From Endotrypanum monterogeii (Eukaryota; Euglenozoa; Kinetoplastea; Trypanosomatida; Trypanosomatidae): a stretch of DNA of 64,000 nt. Position 1 is the first letter of the stretch. Every line of letters starts with the position of its first letter. The notes under the pieces are model-generated. The model was given only the letters and a program-made list of their open reading frames with translations. It searched no databases and had not been told where the DNA came from. Both the position numbers and the translations under genes were made by a program. Where the stretch lies: positions 481,509 to 545,508 of the forward strand of contig CM007327.1 in assembly GCA_000333855.2 (NCBI GenBank). The letters run 5' to 3'. Shown here piece by piece: positions 41,001 to 50,044 of the stretch.

Positions 41001-41820
41001 CTTTCTCATGGAGTCCATCTTCAACTCGGATGATGATAACATGGGTGGGCCCCCGATGATCAAGCTCGGCGACGCGTCCATCGCGGCGCCCTTCACGTGC
41101 CGCTCCAAGGCGCTCACCTCTGTGTGCGACATCATTCGTCTCGGCCGCACAACACTTGTTACGACTCATATGATGTACAAGATTCTCGCGCTGAACTGCC
41201 TTACGCAGGCATACTCCATGTCTGTGCTGCACTGCGCTGGTGTAAAGTTTGGTGAGAAGCAGATGATTTTGGCTGGCGTCATCTTGTCGGTATGCTTTCT
41301 GTTCATGTCCCGAAGCAAACCGCTGACACACCTGTGCCGTCAGCGACCTGTCACCAAGGTGTTTCATCCATACATGATCTGCACCGTGTTCTTCCAGTTT
41401 GCGCTGCACTTGTACTGCATGATGCAAACTTCATGGATGGTGGCAGAGGTAGACGCGGCGACGATGACGGACATGAGCAAAAACTATGAAAATGAGGAGT
41501 TCAAACCGACACTCCTGAATTCCACGATGTTTCTGCTCACCACTCTCATCTCCGGTGTGACGTTTGCCGTGAACTACCGTGGTGAGCCGTTCATGCAGGG
41601 TATCCACAAGAATCGCCCCATGTTCATCGCTCTTATCATACTCGCCCTCGTCGTCTTCTGCTTCGCCTCCGAGGCAAATCCGGAGTTCAACGCGGAGTTT
41701 GAGATTAAGGTCTTCCCGACGGAGGAATTCCGTACCCGCTTTTCGCAGCTCCTCGCACTGGACGCACTCGGCTGTTTTGTGATTGAGAAGGCCTCGCTGA
41801 TGCTTTTCACGGATTACTGA
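38092..41820 (+). CDS. P5A-type P-type ATPase (Spf1/ATP13A1 family)
   Basis: This 1242-residue P-type ATPase has about ten to twelve membrane segments. Motifs are TGES (316-319, actuator), PPELPMEL (452-459, the P5A signature in the M4 segment), DKTGTLT with phosphorylated D495, and TGDGTNDVG (849-857). The PPELPMEL motif distinguishes P5A from P5B and from cation pumps. P5A enzymes (yeast Spf1, human ATP13A1) sit in the ER and remove mis-inserted tail-anchored or mitochondrial proteins from the membrane. A charged insertion of about 120 residues (about 880-1000) containing KPPPPPNG lies between the P domain and the last membrane segments, where Spf1 has its arm region. The ATG at 38092 is the first in frame. 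The older label cation-transporting ATPase is probably misleading. Confidence 0.95.
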   Translation: MSTENIVDNTMIRQIRFLQRREWYTWVTVWPFVVLYVVSVTLYMYPELVWDRVTYLVHQTYIDFFHAICTPVVVFLHSFLSLFTIWSVKLRASILYRSVAMEQLADATDLLVETHLHKGESEIVPLQQESDTGHPPCFVFQQRKWKFDEREGLFLKPRFPTKHSFSYYVHWQGLKKEADRVRQEDVYGLNKMEVVIPEFQDLFVDHAFSPFFVFQMFCVLLWCLDEYWYYSLFTGVMMVGMECTTVYQRIRNMRTLRDMAEVPVRDIDVIRGGKRSTIKTDALLPLDIMVVPNNAPCPVDAVLVKGTAVVNEASLTGESTPQLKEAPDDVEMDLSIKKHARHMIFSGTQILLSNGAQELSEEGGRYRDKSNALAVVLKTGFETKQGKLLRTILHSQGRISENSGEAFGFIGVLVVFALAASGYLLKRGLADPNRSRWKLFLSCVQIITSVVPPELPMELSLAVNTTLLALSKLQIFCTEPFRIPYAGKVDTCCFDKTGTLTTDEMLFGGVDMVDGSGLLNKLKSIPKYSEMVLATCHSLVRLDEETLAGDEMEKAATAALGYSIDGEDNIIYDPSQGKGQKNEDTAKPKKADADSQRKYKVLLRFPFLATLRRMCCVVSAPDGKYVVAKGSPESIAALCESVPDDCLRVAEETAAKGYRVIALAYRALTVEERASKETVLALRRDSVEKGLQFAGLAVYVCPLKKDAKETIENLEGGSHRCVIITGDSVQTAISVGKEVSMLRCKRQLVARQKSTTDEVEWVDSTSNLAEPGTVKDIIAKTFQRSRKRSTPLDDEWDLCVNAEVITPAVMQHIIEVYNEQVTIWARCAPTQKEEIVTDLKKKNHIVMMTGDGTNDVGALKQAHAGIAVLNSASVAPKEGKADLQVGPQPHNEPDVPAELKVPPNFKFTTVPPQPPLGTPFMEMMKWKMLEAKRAAEIKQITRWNKQLEEVKKSKEGKKPPPPPNGAGESDFLMESIFNSDDDNMGGPPMIKLGDASIAAPFTCRSKALTSVCDIIRLGRTTLVTTHMMYKILALNCLTQAYSMSVLHCAGVKFGEKQMILAGVILSVCFLFMSRSKPLTHLCRQRPVTKVFHPYMICTVFFQFALHLYCMMQTSWMVAEVDAATMTDMSKNYENEEFKPTLLNSTMFLLTTLISGVTFAVNYRGEPFMQGIHKNRPMFIALIILALVVFCFASEANPEFNAEFEIKVFPTEEFRTRFSQLLALDALGCFVIEKASLMLFTDY

Positions 41821-42831
41821 AGGGGGGTACTATGAGAAAGGGGAGGGGAGTGGAGGGTGGGGGGGGGTGGGGCGGTGTGTGTGCGTGATTTGCTTTGTGG
41901 GCGGCGGTGGGTGAGTAGGCACTCTCGCTACAGTCCGATAGCGAACATTCCACGTAAGGGCCATACTACTACCGGTTTAGAGGTGCTCAGGGTATTCGAG
42001 AGCCGGCAGTGGAGAAAGAAAGGATATGTAAGCGCACACTTGTATGTCTGCGTCTTTCATGGGCATACCTGTCGTTGCTGATAGGGTGGGTCAGGGCAAA
42101 CTGTCAGGGATGCTGGCGGGGGATGCATTCAGAGTGTGCTTCTACCCAACCTGACATATTCTTTTTTTTTTTTCCCTTACCCGCATCCTGTCCCCTTCAT
42201 GTATTCTTCCCTTTTTTCCCCCTTTTGACCCTTTTTTTGTTTGTTTGTTTCTCTTGTCGCGAGGTGACTCGTTTTGTTCCTGCTGAGATGGCGGTATGGC
42301 AACGTGTGATGTAAGCGTCCGGTGTATGTCTGCTTGACTTGCCTCTTTTCTGCCGATTAATTGGGTCACCGGGCATGCCTGGGCTTGTGACGTATACGCG
42401 CTCTTGAGTACGTGACTTCTTTTATCGTTTTTTTTTTCTTGCGAAGGGGTATTCCATGTGCTGGTGAGAGGAGAGGCAGGATGGGATGCGAGGAGGGGGA
42501 GAGTCATTTCTTTGTTCGTGTTGCTGTGCGGTGATGTGAGGTGGTGACGCATCCTTGATAAGTGGAGGAGGGAGAGGCGAAGGGAAGATCTGTCTGCCGA
42601 CATTCTTGATAATGAGGCAGGTCAGGGAAGGTACAGTCAGTATCCTCGCTTTTATTGTTTCCTCGACTTCCCGTACACACGCGCGCGGACATAAAAGGCC
42701 TCCATGTCGATTGGATATCGAGCGAAGAGATGAGTTGAGCTGAAGACGGATTCTCCCACTTTTTCTTTCCCTCGTACCCCCCCTCGATGTGTGTGTGTGT
42801 GTGTGCGTGTGTGTGTGTGCGTGTCTGTGTG

Positions 42832-42871
<40 letters not shown>

Positions 42872-43864
42872 CTTTTCCTATTGTCGTAATGCCTTAAACA
42901 TCTTTCCCAAGCAGTTTTTTTTCTCCCCTTAGTGGACAGATGTGCGTTCATTCAATGGAGAGGGATTTTAAGTGCTTTGTTTCAGAAAAGGGAAGAAGGG
43001 CAGGGGGGCGTAAAAACAAAAAAAGGAAGAACATCCGTGCATCTGGTAGCACCATTCACACAGGGAGATGGGCATGCATGGAAACTATCCCCCCTCCCCG
43101 GTCGCTCTCTGTAATACAACAAAAAGAGTCGTGGACTAGATAACTAACCCCCCCTACCTCCGTCCCTGGCGTTGCTGTGCCACCCCAAAACGACGAGGCA
43201 ATTGGTGCCAACCACAAGTGGGTAGTATCTCATACGGGGGCGTCTCGTCGCCAAGATACCCTGTCGCACTAGACCATGAGGATCACTGTATCCTTCGCAT
43301 GTTGGAAGAGTCATTGCGGTGTCTCGGGAAGCGGCCACGCTCCGGAGGTGCGTTGCTCCGTTGTACGCGTTTTTCTTTTCATTGTTGTTGCTGTAGTGGC
43401 GATTGTAGAAACACGAGGTGCGTATGTGTCTGGTGCCGATTGATATTCCCCCAGTCACGCATCTGAGGATACGTATTCACAACCTCTGCGCCACGAAGCT
43501 GTGTCTAGCTCGCTCGTCGCACCTTTTTGGGGGCAATAAAAGAACTTCTCACCTGCGTGCGTCTTTATCCTGCATTTTTTTGTGGCCGTTTTTTTTTTTT
43601 TTGGTTTCATCGCTGCTATCTACTTGTGGTCCCCTCCAAAGGACTTGGCATTATCGTGGTGGTGAGTCTCTAGTGTGGCGCATCTTCAGTTGCCTATTTT
43701 TTTTTCTTACAAATACACACACGTCCACCCACGCGCGCGCATGGGTGTGGGCTTCTACACTCCACCACTTTACCGTTTTTATTGCTGTCCGGGAAGGACT
43801 CTGTCTGCCCTCCTATTCTTCCTCGGCTGTGCCCTATACGTATATCAAGTAGCTTACCCTTTCC
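41821..43864 (+). other. Large intergenic spacer
   Basis: No credible gene in 2 kb. It contains poly(T) at about 42162-42173, a long (GT)n region at 42788-42870, T homopolymers near 43590-43602, and CT-rich sequence before the Dpy-30 gene. The segment 43145-43450 is less pyrimidine-biased but has no recognisable content. Confidence 0.65.
42788..42870. repeat. Long (GT)n region
   Basis: About 80 bases of mostly GT with a few GC or CT interruptions, the longest dinucleotide array in the window. Confidence 0.92.
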
Positions 43865-44203
43865 ATGTCGACTCCTCTCGAGACGCCGGCGGCAGGCACG
43901 GGAGAGGTGGGTTCCCCAAAGACAATTCGGAAGAGAAGTGACGATAACCAGTCACCTTCGCCGGTAGTACCCAGCACCGCCACCAATGAAAACGGCTTCT
44001 CGTCCCTTTCCACCCAGATGTACCTGGAGCGCACAGTACTGGGGGTACTTGCCCTTGCACTAGAAGACTTATGCCGAGTACGACCACCGAATCCTGTGGA
44101 TTACCTCGGCAGCTATCTCCTTCGTAGGTCGACAGCGAACAACACTGTCGAGGTCACGTACGAGGATACCATCCCCAAGGCGGCAGCCACACAGGGTGAG
44201 TAG
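43865..44203 (+). CDS. Dpy-30 motif protein
   Basis: This 112-residue protein has a Ser/Pro/Thr-rich N-terminus of about 50 residues followed by a Dpy-30 motif at about 52-88: MYLERTVLGVLALALEDL, then the hallmark RPPNPVDYLGSYLL. Dpy-30 motifs form a dimeric helical bundle that docks amphipathic helices. They occur in Set1/COMPASS histone methyltransferase complexes (Dpy30/Sdc1) and in flagellar radial-spoke and adenylate-kinase proteins. Without a partner in the window I cannot choose between nuclear and axonemal roles. The ATG at 43865 follows CAAGTAG at 43845-43851 and a CT-rich stretch. Size is typical for a stand-alone Dpy-30 protein. Confidence 0.88.
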   Translation: MSTPLETPAAGTGEVGSPKTIRKRSDDNQSPSPVVPSTATNENGFSSLSTQMYLERTVLGVLALALEDLCRVRPPNPVDYLGSYLLRRSTANNTVEVTYEDTIPKAAATQGE

Positions 44204-45240
44204 ATCTGTGGCTGTTACTGAGAGTGCGGTGACACAAGATGTGTTTTTTTTTTTTCGTGCTGTCTGTGTCGTTCATCGGTGATGTGTGGAGTTATGGCGC
44301 AGATTTCACCGGCCGCATTTGCTTCATCCCCCTTGACTCTCCTCCTTTTCGATGCCATGGGCGAGGTTCTTCGTCTTACCCGCGAGGTAGGGGGGAGGGC
44401 ACCGTGACGAATGAGGGCTGATGTTTAGCGGTGGAGGAGGCGTGCGCTTACACGCGTTGACTGTAATTGATATAGCATCTTTTCTCACCAGCGGGGGCGT
44501 GCATGTGTTTCCGATGTTTATCGGTGATGTACAAAAAAAAAAAACGTTGGGTCTCGCCCGTGGACACAGGGAGAGACTAGCGGCCTTGAGCGAGCAGTTG
44601 CAGGCTCCAATGTAGGTAAAGCTGTTTAATATCCCTTCCGCTTACATGTGTGAGACACACATCTCTTCCTTGCCTCGTAACTCGTTGCACTTTGTTTCTC
44701 TTTCTGCGTTGACTCGTCGCTTTCAGTGCCGCGCGGTGCTTGGACTGCGGACAAGTGAAAAGATTTAGTCGACACAAAATGAAAATGAGCCTCCATGCAC
44801 ATACGGGGGATGTTGCATAGTGTCACTTCGAAATATGGCGAGGAGTTAATAATAGTAAAAACGGTGGAAGGGGGTGGAGGGAGGGATTCCTAGGCGCCGA
44901 CACCTGTGCACGCAACGGCACTCTTGAGTGGATGTGTTTTTGGTTTATTTTTCACAGATTTGGAGCGGCCGCGTGCTGATTGCCCAGCCACATGTCACGG
45001 ATGTCGGCATTTCTTCTGCTCATTCTGCTTTCTCCCCAGCAGTTTCCCATCCCCACCATCACATATCTTTGTCTATTCTCGCCCTGGGCTGGTCTGCCTT
45101 ACCGGCCCACCCTTGGTCTCCGCCTTTTTTTTTTTTGTGTGTGTGCTGGCCATCATCCATCCTCGTTCCCCGTGCCGAAGGCACAACCAAATACACACAC
45201 ACACACACACGAGTGGCCCTGGGGTTCTTCGTTGTTGAGT
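44204..45240 (+). other. Intergenic spacer
   Basis: No credible gene. T-runs lie near 44242-44253 and 45126-45137, a C/T-rich stretch at 45025-45100, and (CA)n near 45191-45210. AG candidates for the lipoate ligase mRNA include 45178-45179 and GAG at 45237-45239. Confidence 0.65.
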
Positions 45241-46785
45241 ATGCGAAAAAGTATTTCTCGACCATATCGACTCCAGCCTGTCTCCTTCTCGTCTTTCTTG
45301 GTGTCAAACTCCAGGGTAGTCAAGGAGGCGACAGCGGCGCTGCACAGCAGCACTCGCTTTGCTGTCGCCGAAACAAATAGCTGCCGCATCTTTGAAAACT
45401 TGGCGGCGGAGGAGTCGCTCATTCGTGGAATTTCTCTCGACAAGGATCAGCGTTTGCTTCTCTTTTACGTCAACCGGCCCTGTGTTGTGGTGGGACGCAA
45501 CCAAAATATCTTTCAAGAGGTGGCGCTTAGGCGCGCAGCTGCAGATGGCGTTTCCGTGGCTCGCCGCACCTCTGGCGGCGGTACTGTTTTTCACGACGAG
45601 GGAAACCTTTGCCTTTCCTTTTTTTCTCATCGCACTCGCTATGCACCGGAGAAAACCATTCAGCTTGTGCGTCTTGGACTCTGTGCCTGTTACGGCATAG
45701 AACCGGCACGGCTGACCACAACAGGGCGGCACGATCTCTTTCTCGACGGGAAAAAAATATCCGGCTCTGCCATGCGAGTGCAGCGCGATATTGCTTATCA
45801 CCACTGCACGCTACTCGTTGACACTCCACGCGCGTCGCTTGGTCGATATCTTCATCCAGAAGGGGACTACGTAGCGTTCAAGACCTCGTCCGTGGGATCG
45901 GTGCGAAGTCCCGTGACCACACTTGCTGAGTCGGGCTTCATCGCCGGTGGACCAGGTGCCTTGGCCACACTCAAGGCGAACATGGCCGAGTTTTTCCTCG
46001 CTGTGGGGGACCTTGTGCTGAACGCATCAGTACCGCGGGACCTGGACGTGAAGGAAGTGCGTCAGACATTCTCTGACACGCGCCACAAAATTACGGACTC
46101 GCCTCTTTTTGCTCTTGACGTTGCCGGAGCAGTGACGGACGATATGCCTTTGGTCGAGGGCGAAGGGAGGCGAAGAAGTAACGGCGACGCTGTCACTCTT
46201 GGGGAGGCGGTGCGGAGGGCTGACTCGAAGGAATGGGCCTACGCTATGCCACCGTTTACATCGACGATTCTGTTTGACTCAGGGGAGCTGAGGCGGCGCC
46301 TACAGACGCTCACCGCCTGGCAGGACGTAGTGCGGCTATCCTCGTTGTCGGAGAACAATCTACTCGACATGCTGCATCGGCATGTTTTTCATTACTCCGA
46401 CGACTGCGAAGAGGCGTCGGCTGGTGTAGAGTCGGGGCTGCATCTAGTGACAACAGTTGAGCATCACCGCGTCACATCTATTCACGTAGCCAGGGCGTTG
46501 TGCAGAGCCGTTCCTACTACTGGTGAGGCCCCACTGAGCGGGTGTTCGGGTGGATGGGTGCAGAGGTACCTCTCGACTTTGCTCGTCGGCCAATCCTGTG
46601 ATGCGGCTGTCGAAGGTTTAGAGAGAACTGGAGACACCACAGTGGTTCTGCAGGGCCTCATTCACGAGGCGGGAACACGCAGCCTCAATTTGCCTGACAT
46701 TGCCCGAGATGCAGCGCTGTTAATGGTGGCGCGAGTTATTCTGGAAGTGTGGCGGCAGAAAAATGTGTTTGACATCGTGTCGTAG
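45241..46785 (+). CDS. LplA: Lipoate-protein ligase A, mitochondrial
   Basis: This 514-residue enzyme attaches lipoate to lysines of 2-oxoacid dehydrogenases and glycine-cleavage H protein, using ATP. Signatures are VVVGRNQN near residues 82-89, RRTSGGGTVFHDEGN (108-122) and GRHDLFLDGKKISGSA (162-177, with catalytic K172). The first about 40 residues (MRKSISRPYRLQPVSFSSF...) are basic and hydroxylated, consistent with a mitochondrial targeting peptide. This supports the ATG at 45241 over in-frame ATGs at 44992 and 45001, which would add a hydrophobic stretch read through a T-tract. The C-terminal 280 residues include an accessory domain, longer than in the E. coli enzyme of about 340 residues. 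Trypanosomatids rely on mitochondrial lipoylation. Confidence 0.93.
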   Translation: MRKSISRPYRLQPVSFSSFLVSNSRVVKEATAALHSSTRFAVAETNSCRIFENLAAEESLIRGISLDKDQRLLLFYVNRPCVVVGRNQNIFQEVALRRAAADGVSVARRTSGGGTVFHDEGNLCLSFFSHRTRYAPEKTIQLVRLGLCACYGIEPARLTTTGRHDLFLDGKKISGSAMRVQRDIAYHHCTLLVDTPRASLGRYLHPEGDYVAFKTSSVGSVRSPVTTLAESGFIAGGPGALATLKANMAEFFLAVGDLVLNASVPRDLDVKEVRQTFSDTRHKITDSPLFALDVAGAVTDDMPLVEGEGRRRSNGDAVTLGEAVRRADSKEWAYAMPPFTSTILFDSGELRRRLQTLTAWQDVVRLSSLSENNLLDMLHRHVFHYSDDCEEASAGVESGLHLVTTVEHHRVTSIHVARALCRAVPTTGEAPLSGCSGGWVQRYLSTLLVGQSCDAAVEGLERTGDTTVVLQGLIHEAGTRSLNLPDIARDAALLMVARVILEVWRQKNVFDIVS

Positions 46786-47299
46786 CGTATCACCATTGTA
46801 CTTGATTCGGTGGTCGGCGAGTCGCCAAACGGAGCGGAGATGGATGTGATTGCTGGAATGGAATTTCCAAGACATTTTTTTTACAAACTCTGCGTTTTAA
46901 ACGTCGGCTCCACGTCGTTGAAGTATATCCAAAAGAGAACAGGTGCGGTCACAGAGGTGGGCAGCAGTTTAGCGACCCAGTACTCGTTATTGGCGGCCCA
47001 TCTTCCCGGCGCGCTCTCTCTTTTCCCCCCTCTCATGCACACACACGCGCACACGTGATATTTTTGACACCTCACTTGGCTATCCGTTTCTCTCTTCCTC
47101 ACCCGTACCTCCGTGGCTGCTCGATTACGCTTTGCTTAATCATGGGCGTAACAGTCACTGGTTGATGTGCTCTGCAGGAAAAAAAAAAACAGCTGCACAG
47201 GGGAGAGAGAAGGCACACACACAAACACAAACACACACACACACGCCTCTTTCACTCATAACAACGTGTTCGCTCTTTGCCTTGCAGAGTACACCACGC
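46786..47299 (+). other. Intergenic spacer
   Basis: No credible gene. It contains a T-run near 46875, CT-rich sequence at about 47018-47100, an A-run at 47179-47189 and (CA)n at 47214-47244. CTTGCAG at 47281-47287 is a good candidate spliced-leader acceptor for the next gene. Confidence 0.65.
47286..47287 (+). promoter_or_regulatory. Candidate spliced-leader acceptor AG
   Basis: CTCTTTGCCTTGCAG places this AG 12 nt before the KREPA3-like ATG. Confidence 0.55.
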
Positions 47300-48610
47300 A
47301 TGCAACGGATTGCGTGGGTAGCGTGTCAGCGTCGGTGGCTGGCCTTAGCCCTGCTGCGCCGCTCCGGGAGCTGCTCGACGCCATGGTCGAGGTCTCGTTT
47401 GTTTCTCCACAGCGGGGTTCTTTTCACTACAGCCGCTCGTGAGATGAGCACCACTGCACTCTCTCATGCACCGAAAGAGGCCCAATATCAGTGTGGCGAA
47501 TGCCAAAAAACATTCCGCCTTTTGAACGCTCTCAACCATCATATCATGACTCGTCACGGCAACAAGGCAGCAGCGTTAGTAAAGAAAGATGGCAAGATGG
47601 TCCCTGTGGATGCAGACCAACTCAAGGGTGGGACGCATGGTGCGCCGTCATCATCCTCATCGTTGTCCGCTGTCGCTGCGAGCAGCACCATGCCGACAGG
47701 GGCGGGCACCGCTCCGTCTTCCTCCCCTCTCCCGGGCAACCCCACTACTGCGGCTGCCTCCCCGTTTCCAGGACTCTTTGCGGCACCCTTCGGCGCCGCC
47801 GCTACCCTATCCACGGGCAAACTTGCCTCCACCTTTGCACCACCGGACGCTGTTCCCGCTGGTGGTACCGCCATGAGCAACGGCGAGGCCGGGCAGGCTG
47901 CTGACGGGTCATCGGACGCAGATATGGAAAAACGCTTGTTTGTTTGTACTGTCTGTCAGAAAACATTTCGGCTCGAAGCGGCACTGCAGCATCATTATCA
48001 GGCGAAGCACAACATGGAAATGCCCACGACCGCCTCCACTCCGTCTGCACAAAGCGGAGCAGGCCCGACTTCGATTGCGGTCGATCCCTCAGTTACCACT
48101 TCAGGAGTGGTCGGTGCAGGTGTCGCGGGTACGGCCACCGATCTGACTGCCGCCGCTGGGGGCTCTTCAGGTTTCACTGCCGCGCATTATGTGCGACAGC
48201 AGGAAGGGGCGCTTCCTGACGCGCCGCAGTATCATCTAGATGTGGCCCCAAACGCGCCAGAGGAGGGTGACATAGCCGCGCACTGGCGCTGCGTCAACTT
48301 GTGTGTGCTGCTGGGTGAGGTTCAGGAGGTAGAGGAGGGCTACGTTTTTCAGGATCATGTTCTGCAGTTCACCGTGGCAACCGAGTTCAGTTCCCCGGCG
48401 CCTGGCGACCCTGACATGGACTTCCACACAGTACGCGTGTATGGGCACGAATTGTGGGCTCCGCTGAAGGCGGACATACAAACAGGTGGCCGCTTTCTCG
48501 TAACGGGGCGACTCTGCATGGTGCCGCAGTTCGATACACAGCTAAAGAAATATTATCACTTCCCTGTGATCCAGGTGTTTCCCGGCTCTGGAAATGTGGT
48601 GCGGGTTTGA
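47300..48610 (+). CDS. KREPA3: Zinc-finger/OB-fold mitochondrial protein, probable editosome protein KREPA3 (MP42)
   Basis: This 436-residue protein begins with a strongly basic, Leu/Arg/Ser-rich leader of about 45 residues fitting mitochondrial import. It has two C2H2 zinc fingers: YQCGECQKTF with C65, C68, H81, H86 and FVCTVCQKTF with C216, C219, H232, H237. They are separated and followed by Ala/Ser/Pro/Gly-rich linkers. The last about 110 residues form an OB-fold (HWRCVNLCVLLGEV to FPVIQVFPG). This two-finger plus OB layout is specific to editosome proteins KREPA1-3. The length is closest to T. brucei KREPA3 (MP42), which is needed for editosome integrity and reported to have nuclease activity. 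KREPA2 is the main alternative. The ATG at 47300 follows CTTGCAG at 47281-47287. Confidence 0.85.
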   Translation: MQRIAWVACQRRWLALALLRRSGSCSTPWSRSRLFLHSGVLFTTAAREMSTTALSHAPKEAQYQCGECQKTFRLLNALNHHIMTRHGNKAAALVKKDGKMVPVDADQLKGGTHGAPSSSSSLSAVAASSTMPTGAGTAPSSSPLPGNPTTAAASPFPGLFAAPFGAAATLSTGKLASTFAPPDAVPAGGTAMSNGEAGQAADGSSDADMEKRLFVCTVCQKTFRLEAALQHHYQAKHNMEMPTTASTPSAQSGAGPTSIAVDPSVTTSGVVGAGVAGTATDLTAAAGGSSGFTAAHYVRQQEGALPDAPQYHLDVAPNAPEEGDIAAHWRCVNLCVLLGEVQEVEEGYVFQDHVLQFTVATEFSSPAPGDPDMDFHTVRVYGHELWAPLKADIQTGGRFLVTGRLCMVPQFDTQLKKYYHFPVIQVFPGSGNVVRV

Positions 48611-50044
48611 CACGGATGGCCACATTTTCTCCAAGACAGTCACGCAACAGTGGTGGGAACAGGGAAGAGGAAGGCGCGATGTGCAATGGGTGGTGAAGTG
48701 GAAAGAAAGGGAGGGGTCTTGGGGACAGCTCGCCACCCGCATTGGGGTTCACTGACGGTGAGGACGCGAGGGGCAGGCAGGTAGCTCGAAACGTGCTGTG
48801 CAAAGAGGTGTGGTGGGGAGGGGGGTGTATGCAGCCGCCCTGATGCTCATGTGAGCGACTGCTCTCTATCCGCTGTTGCACTTTTTTTTTTTTTTGCTGT
48901 CGTCGTGGCCCTTCTCGTTATCGATGAAGTGCGCAGCGCCTGTCGAGAGAAGCGCAGAAAGCGACGAGGGGAAATGTGTGGGTGGCGCTGGGCATGTCTT
49001 TTGATTGTATGGGTATGGTTTCTGCTGCGCACATCCACGTACGGGCCAGAGGTTTCAGTGATACCGCGCTCGTTTTGCTGTTCAGCATCTCTTGAGTCTT
49101 GGATGCATTCCGTCCGTGCACTTGTGTGCGCGGTCCCTCTGCTGCAGCAGCGACTTGACATATGCCCCCCCCCCTCCCTCCCCCTTCTTCCTTCGTTGCG
49201 CCCCGGGCCACCTGAGGAACGATGCCGGAAAACTCTTGTCGTCATCACAGGGGTTTCACTGTTGAAGAATCGAAACTAAAAAAAATGAGGAAGATACCCC
49301 CGACCTTGATGCTGCGCATGCGCATGTGGACAACGCTGCGTAGGAGTGCTCGGGGGTCACTTTTTGTAGCGAGTGGGGATGCTTAGTCGGCATCTACAAG
49401 CGTTTGACACATATCTATACATATCAGGGTTGCATGCTGTCCACCCTCTTGGGCAGTGGTTGCCCACTGCATAATCCGATCTCCAGTGAGTAACAAACGG
49501 GGCATATCCTTCTGCACCCGCGAAGATGTCTCTTTCCCCAGTATGTACATTATGCCAGCTATGCCGAGCCTTCCTCTCTGTGTGTCGGCCACTCCGCTAC
49601 TCACCTTTCCTTCCCCACCCCTTGGATATTTGGAATATCTCAATGATGCAAACAGTCACACGCCCAACAAACTGGGGGACAGCTGAAGGAACGTGCTGCG
49701 GTGTGTGCTAGCCTTGTGTCGCACTCTCCCTTCCTCCCTGGGTGAAAAGGATCGACACACGCCCCCCCCCCCCCCCACCACACACACAGAGAGAGAGAGA
49801 TATACACAAACACTGGTTTGCGGGGAGGGTGAAGGGGGTCTGTCCGGTGTGATTCTCATTGTGTGGCCTTATTTTCTGTGTCTCTCTTTTCTGTTTTTGG
49901 GAAAGTCTGTTGGTGAGGGTGTGGGGGCACTGGTGTCCGAGGCAGTGTAGTGGCTAGGTCTGCATATCAGGGAAGCCACCGCCGATTCTTGAGTGAGTGC
50001 GCTTCCGCACAGACTGAAACTTCTTTGATCAAACAGACATATAC
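48611..50044 (+). other. Intergenic spacer
   Basis: No credible gene in 1.4 kb. A 142-codon frame at 48851-49279 starts with GTG and reads through a poly(T) tract at 48881-48895, so I do not call it. C-runs lie near 49166-49174 and 49764-49777. CAG at 50032-50034 is a possible splice acceptor. Confidence 0.6.

Noticed and set aside
43145..43458. Less pyrimidine-biased stretch in the 41.8-43.9 kb spacer
   Set aside because: Too short and featureless to call an element or a gene.
44980..45240. N-terminal extension of the lipoate ligase
   Set aside because: It reads through a T-tract and (CA)n; the 45241 start gives a proper targeting peptide.
48851..49279. 142-codon open frame after KREPA3
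   Set aside because: It starts with GTG, translates a poly(T) tract into poly-Phe and shows no domain.
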